A stretch of DNA of 64,000 bases from assembly GCF_024649945.1 (NCBI RefSeq), contig NZ_JANKMS010000004.1, positions 365,384 to 429,383 of the forward strand, read 5' to 3'. A model generated the notes under the pieces. That model worked only from the letters and a program-made list of their open reading frames with translations, was not told the DNA's origin and did no database searches. Both the position numbers and the translations under genes were made by a program. Shown in pieces: positions 1-8,849 of this stretch (positions are counted from its first letter, which is position 1; each line of letters opens with the position of its first letter). The stretch comes from Flavobacterium panacis. Its GTDB lineage: Bacteria; Bacteroidota; Bacteroidia; Flavobacteriales; Flavobacteriaceae.

Positions 1-354
1 TTCGACAAGGGGAATCAACTCGTTGTCAGGAGCAAATCGCAAAGCAAATATTTGATCGTCTGTGAGTTTGTATTCAAAATCTTCAAATCTTTTGCCTGTC
101 AGCGTAAAATAACGATAACGCATTTCTAAACGTACAATTCTGTTCTGCAACGTTAAAGCATAATGCTGGCGAAGCATAAAAGCTAAGGCAAACAGAAAAA
201 CAAAGACGACACCTATAAATGTCCAAATCAAATGATCTTCTGTTGTAATGGCAAAATAGATACTGCCAATTAAAAATAAAATTAAAACAGGATAATATAT
301 AAAATGGTGCGGTTTATAAAACCGTATATGATTGTAATAGGTCTGAATCTTCAT
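1..354 (-). CDS. DUF6526 family membrane protein (3' end cut by window edge)
   Basis: The first 118 codons of a minus-strand gene whose ATG lies at 352-354 and which runs off the window. The translation begins MKIQTYYNHIRFYKPHHF, followed by two hydrophobic segments at about residues 18-37 and 43-62, then a charged stretch containing LTLQNRIVRLEMRYRY and FALRFAPDNEL. This pattern matches what I remember of the Bacteroidota-restricted DUF6526 family, small inner-membrane proteins of unknown function. It sits downstream of a strong hairpin, so it probably has its own promoter. Family assignment is from memory; no biochemical role is known to me. Confidence 0.7.
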   Translation of the reverse strand, partial: MKIQTYYNHIRFYKPHHFIYYPVLILFLIGSIYFAITTEDHLIWTFIGVVFVFLFALAFMLRQHYALTLQNRIVRLEMRYRYFTLTGKRFEDFEYKLTDDQIFALRFAPDNELIPLVE

Positions 355-384
355 GTTTTTTCTTTTAAAGATAGTCTAAAAAAC

Positions 385-416
385 AAAGCTGCTCTATAAA
401 ATTATAGAGCAGCTTT
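385..416 (-). terminator. Strong intrinsic terminator hairpin
   Basis: A perfect 15-bp inverted repeat (385-399 with 402-416, 2-nt loop) flanked by A/T runs. Read leftwards it would end transcripts from the glycosylase gene at 652-1137; it could also act on the plus strand. Confidence 0.75.
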
Positions 417-487
417 TTCCCAAAAATAAACTAACATAACCAATGTTCTCTTTATAAACTAAACTTTTTACAGTTTGCTAAGTAATT

Positions 488-580
488 TTAATAAGAAGAA
501 AGCCTTTCCATCTCGTCAATCAAATCTTCAATATGGCTTATTTTTCTTTGATGTAAAATTAGCTCAAGAGTGGTTGCGTT
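488..580 (-). pseudogene. Possible C-terminal gene remnant
   Basis: On the minus strand an open frame ending in TAA at 488-490 reads QNATTLELILHQRKISHI, then EDLIDEMERLSSY. It looks like the amphipathic C-terminal helix of a real protein but has no start codon: the codon just before it is a stop, and the sequence further upstream reads through stops in the same frame. The best explanation is the tail of a decayed gene. A chance open frame cannot be excluded over about 30 codons. Confidence 0.3.
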
Positions 581-651
581 TTGTTATACTTTAAACGGAA
601 AAAGTTACATGATTCCAATATTTGCAAATTAATTCTATAAAAAGAGACCTT

Positions 652-1137
652 TTATAATAGTGTTTCAATAACCTTCCATTCTTGTAATTTATCCTGAAAA
701 GTCTTGCCAGCATTGGCGGGACTGGTTGATGGAAGTGTGAATTTTTGGTATTCTTTGTTTAAGTGAACATATTTCTTAAAAAAGGCGGCAGCTTTTTGTC
801 CATTAAAAATAATGGTATTTATCTCTGGATGATTTTTGAGGAAATTTTCAAAATCATTTGCAATTTCGTTTTTAATAGCACTGTCTAAACTTCCAATTCG
901 ATCGCAAAATTGTAAGACATCCCAAAGTGCTATATTGTTTTGAAGTAATAAATTTTTACGGGTTTCGTAATCGTATGAAAATTCTTCGTTTAGAATTAAA
1001 AACATAAACTTCCAGAAGTTGTTCTGAGCATGACCATAATATTGATTGAGTTCTAAAGATTTTATTCCTGGCATTGTTCCTAAGATTAGAACTTTGGATT
1101 TTTTTGAACTAATTGGAGCAAACGAAAAACTTTTCAT
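652..1137 (-). CDS. DNA-deoxyinosine (hypoxanthine) glycosylase, UDG superfamily
   Basis: A 161-residue single-domain protein of the uracil-DNA glycosylase superfamily. The N-terminal motif GTMPG (residues 20-24), the following NNFWKFM (39-45) and the C-terminal LPSTSPANA (135-143) are the marks of family 6 (hypoxanthine-DNA glycosylase, TIGR04274-like). These enzymes remove deaminated adenine from DNA, and the Asn of the NFW segment is the expected catalytic residue. It is monocistronic: a strong hairpin lies at 385-416, and an intergenic region of about 180 bp separates it from the divergent AraC gene. Length is typical. Substrate preference (hypoxanthine rather than uracil) is inferred from family only. 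Confidence 0.85.
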   Translation of the reverse strand: MKSFSFAPISSKKSKVLILGTMPGIKSLELNQYYGHAQNNFWKFMFLILNEEFSYDYETRKNLLLQNNIALWDVLQFCDRIGSLDSAIKNEIANDFENFLKNHPEINTIIFNGQKAAAFFKKYVHLNKEYQKFTLPSTSPANAGKTFQDKLQEWKVIETLL

Positions 1138-1317
1138 ATCTAATGACCGAATTTTTTAATCTATGTTAAAATAAGCATTAATAAGGAATTATAAAACAAA
1201 ACAGTAAAATTATATAACATTTTTGGACTGTGATTGGACGAACTTTGACTTTCAGATTTTTAGAAATAAATCGCTTAAAATCTGTTTCAAAAAAAGTAGA
1301 ATTTAAATCCAGTTGCT

Positions 1318-2337
1318 ATGAAAATTGTTACTATAAATACAGAGAAAACTCAAAATATATTTGAAGAACTTCATACTAATTTTGGCGGAAAAGTGACTTT
1401 TGACTTAGACGAATATACGCTGGAAGTAGAAAATAGTTTTGCGGAAGGTTCGATTATCGGAGCTTCTTTTAATGATAATATTTCTTATGTGCAGTTTGAT
1501 ATGACATTTTCTGCAGATGTACGTTTAGATATTTTAAATGTAAAATCGTCACCTATTTATTTTGCTTATTGCTCAAAAGGTAATTTGTCGCATAGTTTCG
1601 GATTAGATGGAGAAGAGCGAAAATTAAAAACTTTTCAAACAGCAATTGTAACTTCTAAAGAGAATCAAGATAATGTTTTGTTTTTTGAAAAAGGAAAGAA
1701 AACCAAACTGACTTTAATTATCGTTGGGACACAAGTTGAAACAGACACACATTCTTTGAATCAAAAAGTAAAGGATACTTTCTTTGAAAATAATCTGGTT
1801 CAGGATTTCTTTTATATAGGTTCTTATAATTTGCAAATTGCCGAAAAAATAGAACAACTAAATTCGATTACACAAACCGGAATTGTTCGAAATTTACTGA
1901 AAGAAGGCATCATGAGAATTATTCTTGCCATGGAAATTCAACAACATTCAGATGATTTACACGCTTTTGCAAACGAATCAACTGGATTGACTTTAAGAGA
2001 AATGGAAGAAATTAAAGAACTTTCAGAATTTATCAAAAGCAGCCCAGAAGAAGCTTTTTCTATAAAATCATTAAGTAAAAAATCAGGTTTATCGCCTAAC
2101 AAACTTCAGGAAGGATTTAAAATGATTCACAATCGTACTGTCAACGATTATATTACTCATATGAGAGTACTGAAAGCAGAAATCTTAATTAGAACTTCTG
2201 ATTTAAATATTTCTGAAATAGTGTATTGCATTGGTTTTACCAGTAGAAGTTATTTCTCTAAAATCTTCAAACAAAAATTCAACTGCAGTCCAAAAGAATA
2301 TAAGTTTAATTTGAATGCGTTGGCGATTACGGCGTAA
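1318..2337 (+). CDS. AraC family transcriptional regulator
   Basis: 339 residues. The C-terminal 100 residues form the double helix-turn-helix of AraC/XylS proteins: first helix pair in SIKSLSKKSGLSPNKL, second in NISEIVYCIGFTSRSYFSKI followed by FKQKFNCSPKEYK. The N-terminal 220 residues are a sensor domain that I do not recognise; the overall size resembles PchR-like regulators. It is transcribed alone on the plus strand, divergent from the glycosylase and convergent with the FAD oxidoreductase gene. A 15-bp hairpin at 2476-2515 lies between the convergent ends. Target genes and ligand cannot be read from the sequence. Confidence 0.9.
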   Translation: MKIVTINTEKTQNIFEELHTNFGGKVTFDLDEYTLEVENSFAEGSIIGASFNDNISYVQFDMTFSADVRLDILNVKSSPIYFAYCSKGNLSHSFGLDGEERKLKTFQTAIVTSKENQDNVLFFEKGKKTKLTLIIVGTQVETDTHSLNQKVKDTFFENNLVQDFFYIGSYNLQIAEKIEQLNSITQTGIVRNLLKEGIMRIILAMEIQQHSDDLHAFANESTGLTLREMEEIKELSEFIKSSPEEAFSIKSLSKKSGLSPNKLQEGFKMIHNRTVNDYITHMRVLKAEILIRTSDLNISEIVYCIGFTSRSYFSKIFKQKFNCSPKEYKFNLNALAITA

Positions 2338-2340
2338 ATG

Positions 2341-2533
2341 CCTCAAGATGCTAAGGTTCTAAGTTGCTAAGTTTTTTTGAGCAAATATAGCTTTATGACT
2401 ATGAATCTTACGATCTAAATAGCTTAGAAAATAAAAAAATAAAGTCGTTAGCTCTAAAGCATAATATATAAAATAGGTTCTAAGATTCTAGGTTTTCCCT
2501 TAGAATCTTAGAACCTTAGTTTCTTAGTAGCTT
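2341..2533. repeat. CTAAG-type intergenic inverted repeat
   Basis: Between two convergent genes. Variants of TAAGNTTCTAAG occur at 2341-2373 and again at 2476-2533, the second set forming a perfect 15-bp hairpin (2476-2490 with 2501-2515). A related run occurs at 63815-63985. It may serve as a bidirectional transcription stop, although no clear T-run follows. Confidence 0.6.
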
Positions 2534-2537
2534 AAAG

Positions 2538-3737
2538 TTATCTTCCAAATCGGTAATATTCTAAATCTATATTCTTTTTATTGTGAAGAGAATCCAATAT
2601 TGAATTCATTCCGAGGACACTGAAGGTGATTCCGTTGCCACCAAATCCCAGTATATAATGTTCATTTTTTCTTGAGTTTGGTTTTCCGAAATAGGGAAGA
2701 CCGTCTTTAGTTTCTCCGAAAGTTCCGGCCCAGGAATAATCAATTTTAAAATCTAAATCGGGGAATCGTTTAAAAAACTGTTTTAAGAGATATTGTTCTT
2801 TTTTAGGAAGTAATTTATCTCGTTTTGCAGTGTCTTTAAAATTTTCATCTCCGCCACCCATAATGATTCGATTGTCTCCAGTAGTTCTGATATAATGATA
2901 AGGCGAAGCGGTATCCCAAAATATTGTATGCTTGAAATTTTCAGGAAGATCCGTCTGACTTTCAGAAGCAATAACATAAGTACTTTTTAAATCAACTACC
3001 TTTTCATTTAGTGTTTCGGTACTTTCATAACCTGTACAATGTATGATGTGGCTGGAGGTGATAGTATGTTTAGAATCGGTAGTAGCAATAATTTTTCCTT
3101 TTTGATGTTTGATGGAAGAAATATTGGTACGGTCATAAATCTGCATTCCTTTTTGATGGCAATAATACAAAAGATCACTTGCCAGTTTAAACGGATCCAT
3201 AACAGCAGCTGTTTTAGATTCTATGCCTGCAATTGCGTTTAAACCCATTTTCTGAAGCTCAAAGCGACTCAGCCAGCTAATTTCAAATCCATGTTGTTTA
3301 CGTGCTTTGTATTCGTTTTTTAAAAAGGGAACATCTTTTTTCAAGGTTGTAAAATAGACGCTTTTTTTAAATTCAAATTCGCAGTCACAGCCAATTTCAT
3401 CAATAATAGTACGTAAGTCAAAAATGGCTTTTTTGCCGTTTTGATAACTGTCGACAGCACATTTGGCACCCCGAAGTTTGATGAGCTGATGTAACGGAAC
3501 ATCAATTTCATATTGTAATAATGCAGTACTTCCGGAAGTACTTCCTCCACAGACATCGCGCCGGTCTACCAGAACAATTCTTTTTCCTTCATTGACCAAT
3601 TTATAAGCTGTTAACGCCCCAGTTATTCCTCCGCCGATAATTAGAATATCAGTATTGATATCCGTATCGATGGAGGGATAACTTTGCTTGATAGCATTTT
3701 TTAATGGCCAATAAGTTTCGGTTGAACTTAGTTTCAT
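2538..3737 (-). CDS. FAD-dependent oxidoreductase (DAO/DadA type)
   Basis: 399 residues. The N-terminal dinucleotide-binding motif is DILIIGGGITGALTAYKL (about 29-46), with an acidic residue after the second strand (VDRRD). A C-terminal FAD-contact segment reads GFGGNGITFSVLG, as in the D-amino-acid oxidase/glycine oxidase fold (PF01266). Such enzymes oxidise amines or amino acids; the substrate is not evident. No Rieske domain is present. Its start overlaps the stop of the upstream iron-permease-like gene by 4 nt (ATGA), so it is the last gene of the AsmA-permease-oxidoreductase operon. A functional link between these three is not obvious. Confidence 0.85.
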   Translation of the reverse strand: MKLSSTETYWPLKNAIKQSYPSIDTDINTDILIIGGGITGALTAYKLVNEGKRIVLVDRRDVCGGSTSGSTALLQYEIDVPLHQLIKLRGAKCAVDSYQNGKKAIFDLRTIIDEIGCDCEFEFKKSVYFTTLKKDVPFLKNEYKARKQHGFEISWLSRFELQKMGLNAIAGIESKTAAVMDPFKLASDLLYYCHQKGMQIYDRTNISSIKHQKGKIIATTDSKHTITSSHIIHCTGYESTETLNEKVVDLKSTYVIASESQTDLPENFKHTIFWDTASPYHYIRTTGDNRIIMGGGDENFKDTAKRDKLLPKKEQYLLKQFFKRFPDLDFKIDYSWAGTFGETKDGLPYFGKPNSRKNEHYILGFGGNGITFSVLGMNSILDSLHNKKNIDLEYYRFGR

Positions 3738-4258
3738 TTTTTGGTATTGTTTTTAGATGTGATTTTGGTGCTAGTTTTGGTGTTTTTTTTAGGTGTTGAT
3801 TTTTTGTTTTTTTCTTGTTTTCGATTATGCAATTCATGTGCTTCGGCAATCGAATGTGAAGTTCTGATACTCTGATCTTTTTTTGCCAATTCGCTTAATC
3901 GATGATAGTATTTTTGAATGATCACCATTTCTTCTTCGGTCATGCTTTCTATATCAACCAGACTATTGCTTGATGATTCGTTTGATGCAACGAGTTCGTT
4001 TAATTTCAACTGAATAGCAAGCGAATCTTTATTTTGCGCTTTCTGAATTAAAAAAACCATTAAAAAAGTAATGATTGTAGTTCCAGTATTGATAACTAGT
4101 TGCCAAGTTTCGGAATAATCGAAAATAGGTCCAGAAACTGCCCAAGCCACAACAATAATAAAGGCACCGATAAAAGCAGTTGTGCTTCCAGCAGCTTTAG
4201 AAACTTTGGTAGCGAATTTTTCGAATGCACTGCTATTATTTTGTGACTTTGCTTTCAT
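3734..4258 (-). CDS. Low-affinity iron permease family protein
   Basis: 174 residues with two predicted membrane segments (about 27-46 and 56-73) separated by a short loop containing SGPIFDYSETWQL, the pattern of PF04120 proteins named after yeast Fet4. The second half is soluble, and the last 35 residues are a Lys/Thr/Asn-rich basic tail. Bacterial members are half-size and their iron transport role is unproven. The start codon overlaps the AsmA stop (TAATG) and the stop overlaps the next start, so all three are translationally coupled. Confidence 0.75.
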   Translation of the reverse strand: MKAKSQNNSSAFEKFATKVSKAAGSTTAFIGAFIIVVAWAVSGPIFDYSETWQLVINTGTTIITFLMVFLIQKAQNKDSLAIQLKLNELVASNESSSNSLVDIESMTEEEMVIIQKYYHRLSELAKKDQSIRTSHSIAEAHELHNRKQEKNKKSTPKKNTKTSTKITSKNNTKK

Positions 4259-7083
4259 TACGATTTTGCTTTAGTTTTACTCACTTTTTCTTTTCGAATC
4301 ACTTTATTGTTTTTTTCATCGTAAACAGCTGGATCAATTTCTTGTCCAGTTTTGCTGAAAATTTTGATTTTTGGAGCTTCATGAGTTCCCGTAATAACAA
4401 TTGGAAATCCTATAATTCCGAATAGGGGAAGACCTAGACGCATTCTAAGATCCAAAAGTCCGTCAAAGCTTGTAGTTCCTTTAATTGTAGGTTTAAAACC
4501 TGCTACAGAAAAGGTAAATGGCTCAATATTGATAAGATTATTATTTATTGTCGATTTGACTTCAATCCCTTTCATATCAGGATTATTCAAACCATTTTGT
4601 CCTGTTTTAGAACTTATTCCGTCAAATAATTTTAGGCCTTTAATTTTTACATCGCGTAGATTAAGTGTCCCGCCGCCATTTAAAGATGCATAAATCGGAC
4701 TCATATTTCCGTCTAAATCACCTTTGATTTTATAATCGACAGAAATTATTCCGTGTGCTTTTTCGGCTGCAGTAACCATATCATGAAACATCGGAATTTC
4801 TTTGTAAGCCCTTTGTACATCAAAATCTTTTGCCGTAAAATGTGCGTCAAAATGTGCACTTGTTGGCGATTCATCTTTATAAGAAGCATTAATTCCTAAA
4901 ATACAATCAATAATATTAAAGGTAGTGTTTTCTAAATAAAATCCACCTTTTGTTATACCAGTTTTTCCATTCAGTTTATTGAAAACCAATCCGTTGTATT
5001 CTATTTTATCTGCATTTGCATTTAAACTGACATTCAAATTCTTAGGAATCATAACCACACCGCTCATTTTCGGGTGATCTTCTTTGGCATATTCTACTTC
5101 TATTTTTCGATCTTTATTTTCGCCTTTTTCAAGGGCCATAAATTCGTCAACATTAATGAGTTTTGATTTTAAGTTGAAATTACCGCTTAAGGTTCCATTC
5201 GATTCTAAGAAATAATTGATGGTATTTAAAAGATAACCGTTAATGTCAAAATCAGATTTTCCGTAAGAAGCATTAAATTTCTCAAACCACATTTTCTCAT
5301 TCTGAAAACGGAAATTTCCTTGTTTGATGAAAAAAGCTTTCGGAAACAATTCAGAAGTTGCTTTAATATTTTTAAGAAGTAAAGTTCCTTTATTGTCCAA
5401 TTTATCATATTGTCCAGTTGTGGCATAACTTTGTTTTCCTTTTAAAGAAAGATCCGCTTTTGCATAACCTGTTAAATCCAATCCTTTTTGAGAGAAAACC
5501 TGATAGATTCTGCCCACATTCAATTCCCCTTTAATTTTAGCATTATAAGCCAAATCACTAAAGTCAGAAAGTGCTGCATTTACATAAACTGGATTTCCTT
5601 CAAACGTAAAAGAAGCAGGAGCAACAGCAACAATCAAATCCTGATACGTTCCCGCTTTATTTAACATATTGGCAACAAAAGTGATGTTGGTAATTGGGTT
5701 AGGATAATATTTTGTTTTCAACCATCCATTTCGCAATGAAATACCGCCAATTGTTTTTGGAAACAATTTTTTTGAAGTACTAAATTTTCCTCTTGCTTGA
5801 ATATCCGTTTTTAAAATCCCTTTTACATCAAAATCGGTCAATCCCAAAGCGGCATCGACAACAGCCAAATCTAATGCGCCTTTTACACTTGCATTAATAT
5901 CCATTTCGCTTAAACCTTTACTATGAAGGTAAGCGGTGAAATAATCTTTTTCGCCTACTTTAAATTTTAAAGTTTTCAGATTTACCAATAATTGTTCGGT
6001 ATCTAAAGACGGAAGAATAGCATTCAAATCCATCTGAAAATCTTTTAAAGGAACTGGAGCATCTTTATAATTTACAGAACCTTCATTGATTTTTAGATTG
6101 AAAGCTAAATTTGGTTTTTGTTTTTTCGGAACATTATAATCGCCTTTAAAAGTCAATAATAAATCGCTTCTTCCAGAAATTTCTGTTTTTTCCAGCCAAG
6201 TCAAATATTCGGGTGGCATTACAGACAATAAATCTTTTACCGTTGTATTTTCTGAAGCGGCTTTAATATCAATTTTATATCCATCGCGCAAAATTGTAAA
6301 TAAACCAGTAAATTTTAATGGCAATTTATTGATACGCAATTCATTTTTTTGAAGAATAAAAGAAAGAGAATTCGTATTGATTCTGGTAATTAAATCAGCA
6401 CGTACTTCTTTTTTTCGCACATAACCGGTGCGATCGTAAAAGAAATCAAGTTCATTGATTCTAGCATCGGTGGCAAGGTCAAAAATATCTTCGCTTAAAT
6501 CGCCTTTTCCAACATAATTAAAACCTTTTGCATCTACCAAAATTTTAGCAGAACGATCGTTATATTTTACATGGCAGTTTTTTAAATCAATTCTTTCCAA
6601 TTTAATTGCCGTTCCTTCTTCGGGCGCATTTGGATCTTTTTTTTCGTCTTTTCTGTCTTCTGGCGCAACATAAATATTATAATTGGCTTGACCTTTTTCG
6701 TTAACCATTACATTAATTAAAGCATCAGAGACATAGAGTTTGTTGATTTTTACTTCATTATCAAAAATCAGACGTTTTAAATTGATTCCAAAGGCAACTT
6801 CATCGGCTTTTAATAAAGTATCATTGCTAAAAGATTTTGAACCCGTTAACGACAAATTATCTAGGGAAACTGTTAGAGAAGGGAAATGTGTAAAAAAAGA
6901 AAGATTAGATTTCGTAAAATCTAATTTGGTATCGAGACGTTCGTTTGCAATTTTTTTTACTTCCGAGGCAATTTTACCAGGAAACAACAGCGGAATAATA
7001 AATAGCAAAAACAAGATTACCGCAATCGTAATTCCGGTAATTTTTAAGACTTTTAAGGCGGTATGTTTGAATGTAGTCGGCAT
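4258..7083 (-). CDS. AsmA-like inner-membrane-anchored protein
   Basis: 941 residues with one N-terminal membrane anchor (about 12-33), followed by a long beta-rich periplasmic part of the AsmA/YhdP/TamB repeating-beta-groove type. The N-terminal FPGKIASEVKKIANERLDTK and C-terminal LDLRMRLGLPLFGIIGFPIVITG segments are typical of Bacteroidota AsmA proteins. The family is thought to help move phospholipid between the two membranes or limit outer-membrane assembly. That fits the Mla-type lipid transport genes encoded immediately upstream, about 100 bp away. First gene of a tightly overlapping operon with the permease-like and FAD genes. Confidence 0.85.
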   Translation of the reverse strand: MPTTFKHTALKVLKITGITIAVILFLLFIIPLLFPGKIASEVKKIANERLDTKLDFTKSNLSFFTHFPSLTVSLDNLSLTGSKSFSNDTLLKADEVAFGINLKRLIFDNEVKINKLYVSDALINVMVNEKGQANYNIYVAPEDRKDEKKDPNAPEEGTAIKLERIDLKNCHVKYNDRSAKILVDAKGFNYVGKGDLSEDIFDLATDARINELDFFYDRTGYVRKKEVRADLITRINTNSLSFILQKNELRINKLPLKFTGLFTILRDGYKIDIKAASENTTVKDLLSVMPPEYLTWLEKTEISGRSDLLLTFKGDYNVPKKQKPNLAFNLKINEGSVNYKDAPVPLKDFQMDLNAILPSLDTEQLLVNLKTLKFKVGEKDYFTAYLHSKGLSEMDINASVKGALDLAVVDAALGLTDFDVKGILKTDIQARGKFSTSKKLFPKTIGGISLRNGWLKTKYYPNPITNITFVANMLNKAGTYQDLIVAVAPASFTFEGNPVYVNAALSDFSDLAYNAKIKGELNVGRIYQVFSQKGLDLTGYAKADLSLKGKQSYATTGQYDKLDNKGTLLLKNIKATSELFPKAFFIKQGNFRFQNEKMWFEKFNASYGKSDFDINGYLLNTINYFLESNGTLSGNFNLKSKLINVDEFMALEKGENKDRKIEVEYAKEDHPKMSGVVMIPKNLNVSLNANADKIEYNGLVFNKLNGKTGITKGGFYLENTTFNIIDCILGINASYKDESPTSAHFDAHFTAKDFDVQRAYKEIPMFHDMVTAAEKAHGIISVDYKIKGDLDGNMSPIYASLNGGGTLNLRDVKIKGLKLFDGISSKTGQNGLNNPDMKGIEVKSTINNNLINIEPFTFSVAGFKPTIKGTTSFDGLLDLRMRLGLPLFGIIGFPIVITGTHEAPKIKIFSKTGQEIDPAVYDEKNNKVIRKEKVSKTKAKS

Positions 7084-7190
7084 ATATATAAGTTTTTGCT
7101 TTTCAGCGAATGTTAAAAATAGGAGTTAAAACTTACAATTTTAATTTTAAAAGTTGTAATGTAGAACTATCAGTTATGACTGATAAAAAA

Positions 7191-8039
7191 TTACTTTTTC
7201 TTCTCAGCTTCAGCTTTTTTAGCCTCTTCCTGTTTCTGTTTTTCTTCTTTCTCTTTCTGTTCTTTTTCAGCTTTTTCGGCTTTTTCCTTTTCTTTAGCCG
7301 CTTTTTCTTCTTCTTGCTTCTCCTTTTTCTCTTCCTGTTTTTCTTTTCTTTCCTCTACTTTTTTAGCTTTTTCTTTCTCTTTTTTCTTGAAATAACCTCG
7401 GAAAAGGAAATTACTTTTTGCAGCTTCCATGTTATCGCTAAAACCTTTTGTACCCGTTTCTAAGTTAGAAAGGGTGTTTGAAACGCTGTTGGCCATTTTA
7501 TCATCTTTAACTAATCGAGCTAATGCACCATTTCCGTTATTCATGCTATGACTAAAAATGGCGATTTCATCAGAGATAACACCGATATTGTCTACGCTCT
7601 TTTTAACGCTTTTCATAATGTCATGCATTTCAATTCCGTCAACAGAAGCGATTGTTCCATTATCTTCAATGATTTTTGTTGATTTCTGACCTGGAGAAAT
7701 AGTCAATACTTTGTCGCCCATTAAACCATCTGAACCGATACTGGCTGTTGCGTCAGTTTTAATGAATTTTCGAACGTCTTCTTTCATTACTAAAATTACT
7801 CGTACAGTCGAATCATTTTTTAGTTGAATTTGTTCTACGGTTCCAACATTAATTCCAGAGAAACGAACATTGTTCCCAACTTCCAAACCGCTTACTGTTT
7901 TAAATTGAGAAGTAATATGAAAGGTTGAACCGAAAAGGTTTTTTTGTTTTCCAATAAAATATACGGCCATAACAAAAAGGACTAAGCCAATTGTTACAAA
8001 CATTCCTAATTTCCAAGTATATCCTGATTGCTTTTCCAT
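7191..8039 (-). CDS. mlaD: MlaD-type MCE domain lipid transport protein with Lys/Glu-rich tail
   Basis: 282 residues: a membrane anchor (11-29), one MCE domain (about 38-115, with SGLEVGNNVRFSGINVGTVEQI) and a C-terminal half with helical character. From about residue 216 to the end nearly every residue is Lys, Glu, Ala or Gln. This forms a very highly charged helix, probably periplasmic given the single N-terminal anchor. MCE proteins form hexameric rings that carry lipid between membranes. The gene order MlaE-MlaF-MlaD is that of a lipid ABC importer or exporter. The charged tail is unusual in my experience of MlaD; it could be a rigid single alpha-helix. Assignment of the MCE core is firm. 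Confidence 0.88.
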   Translation of the reverse strand: MEKQSGYTWKLGMFVTIGLVLFVMAVYFIGKQKNLFGSTFHITSQFKTVSGLEVGNNVRFSGINVGTVEQIQLKNDSTVRVILVMKEDVRKFIKTDATASIGSDGLMGDKVLTISPGQKSTKIIEDNGTIASVDGIEMHDIMKSVKKSVDNIGVISDEIAIFSHSMNNGNGALARLVKDDKMANSVSNTLSNLETGTKGFSDNMEAAKSNFLFRGYFKKKEKEKAKKVEERKEKQEEKKEKQEEEKAAKEKEKAEKAEKEQKEKEEKQKQEEAKKAEAEKKK

Positions 8040-8067
8040 GATTTCTAATATTTATTTTGCTTTTGGT

Positions 8068-8847
8068 TTATTCAAAAAATGAGCGCACCCATTCGTCTTC
8101 GTCTTTTTCTAATTCTTCGTAAGTTCCTTCGGCATGAATGACTCCGTCTTTTAAAACAATAATTCGATCTGCAGTTAGTTTGGCACATGCCATATCGTGC
8201 GTGATAATGATCGAAGATGTTTTTTGTTTTTCTTTAATGTCTAGAATTAATTCACTTATTTCTCTTGACGTTATCGTATCTAAACCTGTTGTAGGTTCGT
8301 CGTATAAAATAATTTCAGGTTTTAAGATTAAAGTTCTAGCTAAACCAATTCTCTTTCTCATTCCGCCCGAAAGTTCTGATGGCATTTTGTCGATAGCATC
8401 GGCTAAACCAACATTTTCAAGTGCTTCCATGACCTCATTTTCAACTTCATCTGCACTTAAATCACGTTTGTGTTTGCTTAACGTAAAAGCGAGATTTTCT
8501 CTAACCGACATCGAATCGTACAATGCACCACTTTGGAATAAAAATCCGATTCGGACTCTAATGGCATTCAACTCGCTTTTGGAGATATTCAGTACATTTT
8601 CATCAAAAACTTTAATTTCTCCTTTGTCAGGTTCAATCAATCCCACAATACATTTAATTGTAACCGATTTTCCTGATCCTGAACGTCCCAAAACCACGAG
8701 ATTTTCATCTTTATGTAAAATCAGATTTACGCCTTTCAGGATTTTATTGTCTTTTCCAAAAGTTTTATGCAGATCTTTAATCTCAATAATTGGATTTTGA
8801 TCTTTTTCTTTTGTTTTAGGTTCTATATGTAATTTTTCTTTGGCCAT
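8068..8847 (-). CDS. mlaF: ABC transporter ATP-binding protein (MlaF)
   Basis: 259 residues. Walker A is GRSGSGKS (54-61), the ABC signature LSGGM lies near residue 160 and Walker B is in EIILYDEPTTGLD. The extended N-terminal basic stretch before the ABC core is dispensable-looking. MlaF supplies ATP hydrolysis for the MlaE permease. It lies 2 nt after the MlaE stop and 28 nt before MlaD, so the three genes are one operon. Confidence 0.93.
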   Translation of the reverse strand: MAKEKLHIEPKTKEKDQNPIIEIKDLHKTFGKDNKILKGVNLILHKDENLVVLGRSGSGKSVTIKCIVGLIEPDKGEIKVFDENVLNISKSELNAIRVRIGFLFQSGALYDSMSVRENLAFTLSKHKRDLSADEVENEVMEALENVGLADAIDKMPSELSGGMRKRIGLARTLILKPEIILYDEPTTGLDTITSREISELILDIKEKQKTSSIIITHDMACAKLTADRIIVLKDGVIHAEGTYEELEKDEDEWVRSFFE

Positions 8848-8849
8848 TT

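Noticed and set aside
7110..7463. Plus-strand ORF with a Phe/Leu-rich product
   Set aside because: Antisense of the Lys/Glu-rich MlaD tail: GAA/AAA codons read backwards as TTC/TTT. A shadow, not a gene.
8138..8800. 220-codon plus-strand ORF
   Set aside because: Lies fully antisense to the MlaF gene, whose Walker and signature motifs are intact; the plus frame has no recognisable domain.
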